64,000 nucleotides of DNA from positions 6,129,501-6,193,500 of the forward strand of contig NC_064043.1 of the NCBI RefSeq assembly GCF_932526225.1, in the 5' to 3' direction. Shown here piece after piece: positions 23,743 through 35,700 of this stretch. Position 1 is the stretch's first letter; the number at the start of each line of letters is the position of its first letter. The stretch is from Nematostella vectensis. Its lineage: Eukaryota; Cnidaria; Anthozoa; Actiniaria; Edwardsiidae. A program made the translations under genes and the position numbers. Below the pieces are notes generated by a model, which made no database searches, was not told the DNA's origin, and saw nothing but the letters and a program-made list of their open reading frames with translations.

Positions 23743-26700
23743 ATGTATGTATCTTTTTGCTAATGATTATCGTGATGCAAAGAAGTCGAGGGATACTCGG
23801 CCTTTATCTGTTCGCCTGTTCTGTTTTTGATGCTTTTTTCTCTTCTATTTTATAGGCTCAAATTAAACACATCTGGTGGCAAACTTGACATAGTTTTCAG
23901 TGATGGTGGGTACTAGGATTTCCATACTTCGTGTATAGCGTAGATAACTTTCTATGTTTATACGATGTTCACGCGATATAAGCCATTTGTCGGAGCAACT
24001 TCATATGTACCCTGGAACAGTTGCTCTACAAAATAACTTCACACCTTAATTAATAAACAATGAGATATTAATACAATGACGCGGAATTATGTGGCAGAAT
24101 ATTACGAAGTTAAAGATCATTGTATTCTTCTTTGGATATTACGCGTGCGTTCGACTTTATTAATCAAAAGTGTTTTGTTTGTTCTTGCCCTATTGAAACA
24201 GGAAATGAAGAGCGATTATTAGCAGTGAATGCAATTGAAACCTGATCGGAGCTACCAAAAATTCACATACTTATTTGGTCGAATTTTTGAGCAGAATAAT
24301 CAAGTAATACTTGTGCGTTTAGTACATATTTCAATCTGTGATTAATTGCATTAATGACCTCTCTTTTAACAGGCACTCTTTTCATTGGATGACTATATAG
24401 AGAAAATCATCATCGATGAGGGAATTCCATGGTTAATTTCCACATAAAACGATATTGCGCAGCTACTTGTGGCTGTATCATTCTCCAAGTGAAATTCAAA
24501 GGGAATTCTCCAAAAAAAAATCTACACATCCAGTATATAATTTGCATTTGAAAGATGTTGGGAATCACCAAGGAAGTGTAAGGAGATGGAATCGCAACTA
24601 AATGTATTAAAGGCGAATTACGTACTCTGATTGGCCACAGCAGTTTGGAATGTTTGTTTCGCGCCTTTCACTTCAAGCATCAAAAGTTCACATCTCTAGC
24701 AAGCCCCAATTTTCAGATGTAGAAGCTTTAGGTTTATTGGCATCAACCTATGTTGTGATTTGTGTTTAAAATATAGAAATTCAACGAGCAATGCACAGAT
24801 TTTGATGCTCTGTAGTGCCCGGCCGCACAACAACAAAGCCAATCACAGGGAAACTCGTACTACAAGCATCGGAACACATTTTGCCATGAAAACTATCTCT
24901 AGCAAGCCCCAATTTTTAGATATAAAAGCTTTAGGTATACTGCCATCAACCTATTTTGTTATTTGTGTGGAAAATATCAAATTCTACAAAATGCATAAAA
25001 GTAAAAAAATTCGAAAAATTCAAATTAACTAAGCAAAACAAACATAGAATATGTAAAATCATATAATTTATGCAGTTGCCATTCCATCTCCTTACACTTC
25101 CCTGGAATCACCTGGGAAATTTTTTTACTGTACACCTGTGTTTTCATTATTTTCAACCATTGAATTCCACAAAAAAATATCACTTTGTTTTGACCGTATA
25201 CTTATTTCAAAAATCTTTTTAATTTTTATTTTTTCTTAAACAATGTATTTAAACAATGTTATATATAGTATGACCTTTTTAATAAATACTAAAAATAGTA
25301 TTATAAGCAAGGTGTGTTATGTAGATATAAAGGTTACCTGAAATTAGTTGATTGGGTTGACTACAAGTTGTTACTATTCAATTGCAGAAAAACCTTTTCA
25401 GCCAGGCAGGAGAAATGATCACCAAAAGGTATATAATGTACAGTAAATATTAGATGCATCATGTCAATCTCCACCCTTAAAGAAAAAAAGTTCAACTAGG
25501 GTCATAGTTTGTGGGCTCAAATATACAAACTTGTCACACATGGCAAAAAAATGTTTTAGTTCTTAATTGAAGTATTTTTTTTTTACTATTTCCTCAGTGG
25601 TTTGTTCTAAAACCTGGGAATAATCTACTAGAGGGTGTGAGAATTTTGAATTACAGTGAAATCTCAACCTTAGGATATGGCAAGGGACATACTGTGTTGT
25701 CCCTTTATGTAAAGAATATTGTTATTTTTTATTGTTTGTCAGAAACTTAAATCAGTCTTATTATACTGAGATAATAAATACAGTATATTTTTGTATTGAG
25801 TAATGCTCAGTATATCAAGATTCCTCTGTACTAAAAACAGAGTCTTTTAAAGATGATGACCTTGTTGTTTTTGTGGTGCTGAAGAGACATCATAGGTATA
25901 TCAGACCTAGCCAGGCGACTTTAATGTTATTATATTCTTAAAAGTATCCTCAAAGGCTGGAGGTTAAATTCTTGTGCTTATTCATTATTTCCGACAATGC
26001 AACAGGGATCTAACAGGGATCAAACAGTGTCAAGAGCCTCCCATGGGAAGAAAACTAGCTTATCAACTAAACCACCACGGACAAATCCAGGGGTCAAAGG
26101 CAGAGAGAGTAAACTAGGGGGAGTAGGAGTCAAGGCTAGACCCTCAAGAAAGGAAACACAAACTCCCAGACAGGGCAAGAAGATAACTGCCCCTAAACGA
26201 CAAAAACCTACTGGTCATGAAGCCTACCAGGAATCAAGACCAGAGAATGATGTCAGAAGTCAAGACGCAGGGATCGTAACACATGATCAACTATTGAGTA
26301 TTCTCAAGCTTATTAAAAGTGAGGACTCAAACCATCCTGGAGGAATGACCAGAGAGCAGTTAGCCAAGGTTGTGAATTCCATAAGTCCTCGTAAGCAGAA
26401 TGGTAGGTTACGATGCAATGCATGCTACTATGGCTACCCTTAGTTGCCATTCCTTTGGGGGTGTTTAAAATTTTTTTCTGTTTCTGCTATCCCTTACGGG
26501 GTCTCACTTTAGTGGATCATCAGATTCTAATAACAATTAGATATACTGCAAATTATATATAAATTTAGTCAGAAAAGAGATGTGCTTGATGGTGGCTTCT
26601 GAGAATGTGTTTGTTTTTAGTGTTTAGAGCTAGAAATTACTTTGACACCAAATCACAAACAATGGGCTATCTTTTAGGGGTAGGAATACTGTTGACTACA

Positions 26701-29700
26701 CCCTGACTATCATCCCCTTCTGCTTTTATGAAAGTCCCCCTCTCCCTGGGCATTACCTCCTGGCTATTATAAGTTTAAGTCAGTCTTGGAAGTGAAGGTG
26801 GTTTTGAGTCATTAATAATTTATATTTTTCTGATTTTATTTTAAGGTTCCTCCAACGAAAATGGCAAAGGAGAAGTTGAATTTTTACAGAGGTAACCAGT
26901 ATGTATTTTATTACAATCTAGATTTAAATGTGAAAATCTCTGATAAAGAAGGTAGTTTTTTTTTAAATGTACATTTTGTCTTTGTCTGACAGGGCTTCAA
27001 ATGTAACAAGACAGATAAATAAGGTTGAAGAAACTGCTGCACCAGACAAAAATGCTCAATGGAAGGAAGAGCTTGGTAATTGCATTTTTCATAACAGTCT
27101 CAAATGTGGTGCATACATGAATATATGAATGTGGTTGTCATACTGTATGCTTTTCCCTGTTCTCTTTAGATAAGCAAGTAGCCTCAGCGAAGCAAAAGAA
27201 GGAACAAGAGAAGCAAAAGGTGGGGCACCTTGTTAAATTGTGTTTAGGTTCATACTGTATACTTTATATTTTCTAAGTAAACTAAGGAGGACATAGGACT
27301 ATGTTCATCAAATATCGTTGAAAGTATTGGATATCCAGGGGTGGGCCAAGGATGGACTGCCCTATTGACTGGAGTATATTGGTGCTAAAATCAATAAATG
27401 CACCTCCTGCCATTTGTTTTATGTACTTGTTCCATCTTTGCAAGAGATGCTGCGTTATGTTCCTAGAGCGCCTTTTTTAACACTCATGCTCCTAAAGGCA
27501 ACCTGCATTTTGATTAGGCAAAGTTCCCCCTTCCCCCAATTTTTCAATATTGGCTGACTGATGTAGATCTTCTCTCCTGAATAAAGGGATAGATGTATGT
27601 TTTGTTACACTGAACTCTGTTTTGTAGGATCAGTTTAAGGAGTACAACCCATGGGGCCGCCCTGGGGCAGGTGCGCCCATCAGAACACAATCTGGGAACG
27701 TGTTGGCAGATTACCACAGAATGTCCAAGGTAGAGTAGCATCCTTGAGAGGTGCCTCCCATGACGCCATTGTCACATGTCCGTCCAGCAGACCTAAGGTT
27801 TGGTTCTGTGGGCCCTGCCCCCCTATTTTCCGAGATTTTGATGAAAAATATAGAGAATTTTTATAAGGAAATCCACAAAAAAAAATAAAAAATAAAAATA
27901 AAAAATACCCAGCACTTCTCCTTTGTTAAAATCCTTGCTTCAGCCCCCTCGTATCAGAACTCCAGGATCCAGCCCTGGTTGCCTAGGACGTAAACTTTAA
28001 CAGAGAAGACGTAAAGATGAACAAACAGTCAAATCTTTTAACTCTGTTATTCAGACATTAGTGTTGCCTGTATTTTCATTTGTGCGGAAGCGCGTAATTT
28101 GGCTTTCTCCGCATAATCCGCGTAAACCACAAATTTCCGCGTAATCCTGCGTAATTTGGCTAATTTGGTAATTTGACAAAACATTTAAGTGCACAGCTGA
28201 TGTGTTCTTTTAGGGTTCTTACATCTATTTCTCGTAAAAAAAGAGAGATATTCTTCGTAAGAGTGCGATATTGCGAACTGAATTCAAAACAAATAAAATG
28301 ACTAGGCGTTTTTTGTTAAACCGCTAAGGCCTAGTACTAATGATAAAATACCTTTTTTAATTGGCTGGTGGCTAGGAGCCAATGAAAACTCGCCTAAGAT
28401 ATTTTCGCGCAATAAAATAAACCTTTTCAAGTTATTTCGTGCTTTCCTTCGGTACAAAATGTAGTTTGGGCGTAACAGTTGATATTCTGTGTAATTTAGC
28501 GCGTAATTCAGTAAAGAATCCCGCAAAATTTTGATTTTTTAAATCAACATGTATTGCAAAATCCCGTGTAATTTAGGGCGTAATGATTGATTTTCAGCGT
28601 AATTTAGCGTGTAATTTAGCAAAGAATCCCGCGTAATCTTGAGTTTTTTTCCGCGTAATTCCAGAAGCCCTGATTGAAATTGTGGTGGAACTTACAGTAG
28701 CACAGTAGTGTAAACCACTCAAATGAAGACATTGTGATCCCTGATAAGTCCTTTGCTAACACTGATTGTTGACTCTTCAAATATTAAAGTAGGCCAATCA
28801 CGCTGCCATTTTATGCTCCCGCTCATTGACAAGTCACACAAAGCATCCATTTCCATCAGCTTATTCAAACGAGTAACCAATATATTCAGAATTAAATATC
28901 GTCAACAACATATCAGACTTCATTCGTTGATTGTTATTATGAAGTTTTCTTGCAAATAAACCGCTGTTTTTTTCAATAATAAACAAACGCAAAGGAGTGG
29001 TTGATTCACATTCTTTAAGTGCTCTGATCTGTATTTTTTGTATGATTTAAGGGTCAGATGCCAAACTCATCTGGCGTGAACACATCTCCTGTTGCTACCC
29101 TTAGTCACAGAGGGACTGTGCCCACACCTGCTGTCACCATGGCAACCAGCACTAGTAATGCCGAGACCACTCTGCCATCAGCCCTTAGAAGCTCCTTTGC
29201 AGTGGGGGTGAGTTTGTATGTGTACTAGTACTAGCACTAGTAATGCCGAGACTACTCTGCCATCAGCCCTTAGAAGCTCCTTTGCAGTGGGGGTGAGTTT
29301 GTATGTGTACTAGTACTAGCACTAGTAATGCCGAGACTACTCTGCCATCAGCCCTTAGAAGCTCCTTTGCAGTGGGGGTGAGTTTGTATGTGTGTGGCTT
29401 GAGAATGTTTAATGAGATAACACCATACTCTGCCCTTTGCTGTGGGGGTGAGTTTGTATGTGTGTGGCTTGAGAATGTTTAATGAGATAACACCATACTC
29501 TGCCCTTTGCTGTGGGGGTGAGTTTGTATGTGTGTGGCTTGAGAATGTTTAATGAGATAACACCATACCCTGTCCTTTGCTGTGTGGGTGAGTTTGTATG
29601 TGTGTGGCTTGATCATGTTTAATGTGATAGCACCATACCCTGCCCTAGGCTGTGGGGGTGAGTTTGTATGTGTGTGGCTTGATCATGTTTAATGAGATAA

Positions 29701-32700
29701 CACCATACCCTGCCCTTTGCAGTGGGGGTGAGTTTGTATGTGTGTGGCTTGATCATGTTTAATGAGATAACACCATACCCTGTCCTTTGTAGTGGGGGTG
29801 AGTTTGTATGTGTATGGCTTGATCATGTTTAATGAGATAACACCATTCCCTGCCCTTTGCTGTGGGGGTGAGTTTGTATGTGTGTGGCTTGATCATGTTT
29901 AATGAGATAACACCATACCCTGTCCTTTGTAGTGGGGGTGAGTTTGTATGTGTGTGGCTTGATCATGTTTAATGAGATAACACCATTCCCTGCCCTTTGC
30001 TGTGGGGGTGAGTTTGTATGTGTGTAGCTTGAGAATGTTTAATGAGATAGCACCATACTCTGCCCTTTGCTGTGTGGGTGAGTTTGTATGTGTGTGGCTC
30101 GATCATGTTTAATGAGATAACACCATACCCTGTCCTTTGCTGTGGGGGTGAGTTTGTATGTGTGTGGCTTGATCATGTTTAATGAGATAACACCATACCC
30201 TGTCCTTTGCAGTGGGGGTGAGTTTGTATGTGTGTAGCTTGATCATGTTTTAATGAGATAACACCATTCCCTGCCCTTTGCTGTGGGGGTGAGTTTGTAT
30301 GTGTGTGGCTTGATCATGTTTTAATGAGATAACACAATTCCCTGCCCTTTGCTGTGGGGGTGAGTTTGTATGTGTGTGGCTTGAGCATGCTTTTAGTATG
30401 CTCATAGATAACACCCGTCCTCTCTAAGAATAATATAAAAGCTCACTTTAGCCCATATCCTAAGGAAACAAGGATGATTTTTGGAAAGAGGATGTAACTT
30501 ATTTTCAGGGGCGGATCTAGCTTTTTTGCTAAGGGGGGGGGGGGGGGTGTTGCTAAGTGACAAAGGGGGAGGGGGTTATTTTTTTGTTACATATGGCTTT
30601 CTTGACGCCAAAAGGGGGGTTTAAACCCCCTAAACCCTCCCCCTACATCCGCTTCTGCTTTGATATTTGAAGATCTTTCTATTGCACACATGCACACAAG
30701 GTCAATCAGTTTAAAAAGGTTAAAGCAAAAAATTGAAAAAGGCAGATCTTTGAGGTATTCATGGGTGTGCTATGGCTACTATGTAGATGCTGTGCACTTG
30801 CGCTTAAGTGTATAATATGCAATGTATGCACAACCATATACTTTATTTTTTTTTGTGAAATACCCTCTTCTTATCAGATCAACTCCTAAGGCAACCATCA
30901 GCACCTCATTAAAAAATCCTAACATTACTTTGTTTTTTCATATTATTTTCAAGGCCCCAGGACTGGTGTCACTTGACACTCAACTGAGTAAAGCAGAGCA
31001 GCACAGGATCTGGAGGGCGGAACTTGGTAAATCATCACTTTTCTCACACCTCTGGGGTTAAAAAAATCGGAAGATTTGCATAGCTGAACATTTATTTTTC
31101 TTAAAACTCTAGTTGTAAAATGTCTGGCTTATACAGTCATATTGTACTGTATATCACATACTATTTTTAATCAGCTTAAAATCCGAAATATTCTTAGCTA
31201 AAACCTGGGAGAGTCATCGTTCGTCATGCTTCTATTTTTTTATATAATTTCATTTTTTAATTCACTTATTTCCTTATTTTGTCAGAAAAACAAATAGCAG
31301 AAAAAAAGGAAAGAGAGCAGCAGCAGAAACTTCAGGAACAGAAGCAGGTAATTGAGGAAAATAACATAAATGGAATCTAGCCGTACTTGTTTGTACCTTT
31401 ATTTTATTTTTATTTTTTACAGAGAATGATAAAATGGCCTGATACTCGGGTTAGCTCGTACTAGAAAACACTGCGCTACACTGCGTGGAACGGCAGTAGT
31501 TTTAGCGCGAAAACAAATAGTTATGACGTCACAACTCAATGTTTTCAAGGTGCCAACTACGGGAATGCGCCCGTTGAGGAATTGTAAAATGGAACGAATG
31601 AATAAGAAAAGCCGAACATACAGGGCGGCTTTAACTCAGCCACGTATTATCCCGGGAAATTAACATATCAAAGTAAGCTGTTCGTGGTCACTAAAGTTTG
31701 GAAGGATTTTTGCGCAAAATAAATACATAACAGTTTGCGCCTCCCTAAATCGACGAAAAATATTTAAAATTTTGGTCGTATTCGACTTTAACTTGAGTTT
31801 AGTTTATTTTCGAAAGAATTCCAGAGTCGAGAATGCGTCCTACAAACATTCCGACGTTTGACAGCACATTGAATTGACTTGTTACTTCGACCAATATAAT
31901 GATGTTTTCACGCTAATTCCCTAAATAGCTCTTTTCACGTGTCGCGCCCCACCCCAGAAAATCAGACAGCCCGCTAAAATTGCTCTTGCCTTTGACCTAA
32001 CAATATTCAAAGCTCGCCTTGACAACATGCTGTTGTGCCGTCAAAACTTATAGTTTTTACGCAAAAACTCATCGACAAAACAACTGGCGTTCCACGCTCA
32101 AATTGATAGCGCGGTAATGATAGAAAGTGAACAAAACAACATTACTTGAAATTCACACCCTGTACCAAGACCTAAACGTGCTTTTTAAGTACTTACAGTA
32201 CTTGCTCGGTTGGCATATCTCCTTTACATTTTCTTAGTACGAATATGCAAGCGGTTGACACACTTTGAAAAACTTGATCCCTTCCAGGAGCTTTCAAACA
32301 TCACATGGGCTCAGCAACTAGAACAGTACCAGTCTCCCCCTAAAGTCTCTCCGCCTCGACACCAGACTGAGGCCAGTAATACACAGCAAGTGCAGCACCA
32401 AACTTTCAATACCAGCTCCCAGGCTCCTGCAGGCCCACCACAGGTGCCCCAGCAAGGCGGGCCATTATCTCCTGGGGACATGTCTGCAAATGTGCCCTTG
32501 GATGGAAGCATCAATAATAAGTAAGACGGTTTTTTTTCAGCCTTTGTGCCTCTGGACGTTTGTGTTAGATTTCCCTCTCCGATGTCAGAAGAAGCACCTT
32601 CCTATGGCTTTGACTCGAGTCAAGTGATTCACATTTTAGTACAACATAACGTCCGAGTCTCAGTTATCATTTGTCAATGCTTCCATTAACATATTCTACA

Positions 32701-35700
32701 ATCAAGCACACCAAAAAACTTGTAACCTGATGTTAAATGATTTCCATGTAATCGCTTTGGGGCGTATTTTGTTCTGAGAACGTTTTAAAAAAAATGTTCC
32801 TGTCTTTATTCTCGCACGATCGCAAGGTCTTTTTTTCGTCATGAGTCCAAGCATACATTTCACTGCAAAAAAGACATTCGGATCTCCTCGCAATTTGGTA
32901 TTCGCAAGTGCTCACATACTCGAATTGCCCATTTGTTAGAAATGGTTATCATCAAAATATTAAACTATAATTTGTATATTTGTATTTTGTATTGACATGG
33001 CTTAAATTTTTTACCTTTTTAAGAATACAATCTAGCTTAATTTGTACATTATTTCTTGTAAATTCCTCGACCAATCACCGGCCATCTCTACCAGCTGTTG
33101 CCACCACAACATAAAGACCTTACTTTGTGTAATAACCCCCTATTATTCCCCTATTTACCCTGCTATTCAAACTGTTAATATCCATAGTCCAGCCCGGCGC
33201 TCTTTTCATTAGCGTAACCATGGTGATGGATTCTCACGTGTGTTGCTATGGTTATAGGTCTCATGCACGAGGCTTTGGTTTCCACTCAATGGACCCGCAG
33301 GCCCAAGAGGATATGAGCAGAAAACACCAGAAAGTGCTGGAACATCAGGTTTGTACAAAGACTATAAGACAATCCTATCACAAAATCCTCATTTGTCACG
33401 GAAAGTTGCTTTTATGATAAAATGATATCCTGTGCGTGGTGTCAGATTTTCTCATTAGGAGTGAAAAGGAAATGAATAAAATGTCAAAGCGGGTGTACGC
33501 ATTGAGGAATCGTCAAACCAAGTCAGTGGCAATTGAAAAAATGGGTACAATTTTGCCTCATCACTTTCAAGAAGATATTCGAAAGCTCTCGGCCACCTCG
33601 TCAGGATTTTTTACTTCCTTACTTTAGAAACGGCTTAAAAGGGCTGCTGAATAAGCATTATTTTAAGTAACTTTGGTATCTTGAAAGATTATTCAAATTT
33701 AAACCGATAGCTTTATATAAAGATTCAGAATTAAATTGCTTGTAAATTATATCTATTTTCTTATACCCTTTCTTATGGTTTGGCGTTAAAACGAATTGCA
33801 CCGTTTGATTCTGGAAATGCACGGATCGATCGAATGCCTAAATTGTTGTTTTGAATTGACTTTGTATTCGTGAGGCGTTTTTAATTACTGTACATTGCCA
33901 GCTTGTTTGGATTTCTGGCACCTGTTTTTTTCCCACTTAATCTCCATTTCAATATAAAAGTAAACTGCATGATAGAAATTAAAACATTTCTATTTTACAC
34001 CTTTCCTATTGAATCTTTCGTAAATTTCTGTGTTTTTTTTTTCTGTATATCCATCAACGACACGGAAATATGAGCGTTTGTTTGTTTTGGTTTTCTAACG
34101 AAAGACGTTTAGTGTTGCCTTTTTCTTGAATATTTTGTTATACTTTAACTTTGCATCAGTGTTGTCTCTAAATTTATAACATTTCCATATCCTTGCAGGA
34201 CATTTAGCTTATTGAATCGATACGCTTACACGTCTCGCACTGGGCTACAGTGTTGTTAAACGTGTATATTGTCAAACGCCATGTTGTTTTCTTGGCAATC
34301 CTTTTTTAGCTCCTGGTGGGCCAAGTGTAAGCCGCCAAAAATGTCAATTTGATTCATATTCCAATGCCGAAAAAAGACGTGAAGCTAAATCAAGCCTTGG
34401 CAATATTTTATGTTGAAGACGTTTGTGTAGTCTCCTGCGCATCCGTTCTTTGTAAGTGCGTGACTTCACGAGTGCGTCACGAATGCAAAACGTCACGAGT
34501 GAGTCACGAGTTGCGTGACTGACACAAAGAACGGCTCGCAGGAGACTAACTTCTGTGATACGGTGTGCAACCCCGTTCCCAGACCTTACGTACCTTTGTG
34601 CCAAGGTACCTTGCCTCTGGCATTAAGGTAGTGGGCTCTGCGAACGAAATTGTAGGGTGCCAAGATATGATAAGAAATCTTTCATTGAAACGCTACCAGA
34701 AAGCTATCAGCATAAACTGTCCCACATGATTGAGAAGAAGAGCCGCCTCATAGGCCTTGTGCCTTTCCAAGGCACAAGATGTGTGTCTTTGTTACTCGAT
34801 TTAATAATCTTAGTAGCCTCCTCCGCAGGCAACTCTACTCTGTAATGGCCTTTATTCATATTCGGGATTCCTGTGATTTTAGGACGCTGGAGACTGGTGC
34901 CTGCGTTATTTTTCTCCACAGGAACCCCGCATAAAACAAAAGCTTTTTCTTTTCAATGGGTAGAAAAGCCTGCTGAGGAGGCCATAATCTTAGCAGCTCA
35001 TGGGATCCTCCCATCTGGTTTCTATCGCAGATTACCGAGTCTCATCGGGTTACGTGGATTATGTTGTAGTGAGTGATTCTACGAATTTTATTAGTTTCAA
35101 AACTTACTTGTTCTGTCTCTTTGATAACATCGCGCGATCTTGTTATCTGTTTTCTAATTGACCGGTTGTCCGGTGTCTCACTGAAACAAGTGTATTTTGT
35201 AGATTATATTAAAAATCTTGGGACACACGTGACCCTCATTTGGTTTCTAATTGGTCGAATGCCTGGTCACATGTTTGTTGCAGCGCGCCATTCAGGAGCA
35301 AGTGGAAGAGAAGCGCCGGCTGAAGCAGGAGGAGAAGGCACGGCGCATGCGCGAGGAAGCTCTTGAGGAGGCTCGTCTGAAGGCGGAGAGAGATAACCTC
35401 AACCGTCAATTTGAGCAGGAGCTCAAGCGAAAGCAGCAACAAGAGGTAGACATATTCATATGGTTAGACCATTCGAGCTGTGACCATTCTAGTTTTACGC
35501 TCATCGGTTATTATTACTCAGTTTCCTTGCAAATAGACCGTTTTGTAAGTTCAAATGTTAACAATAACAAGTAAACAAAGAAGTGGCTGATGGAAATTCT
35601 TTTACACTCTGGAGCCGACGTCCAGAATCTTGAAAGACTTATATTTTTATTGCTGTTGTACAGGAGGAATCTTGAATGACTTATATTCATATTGTCATTG

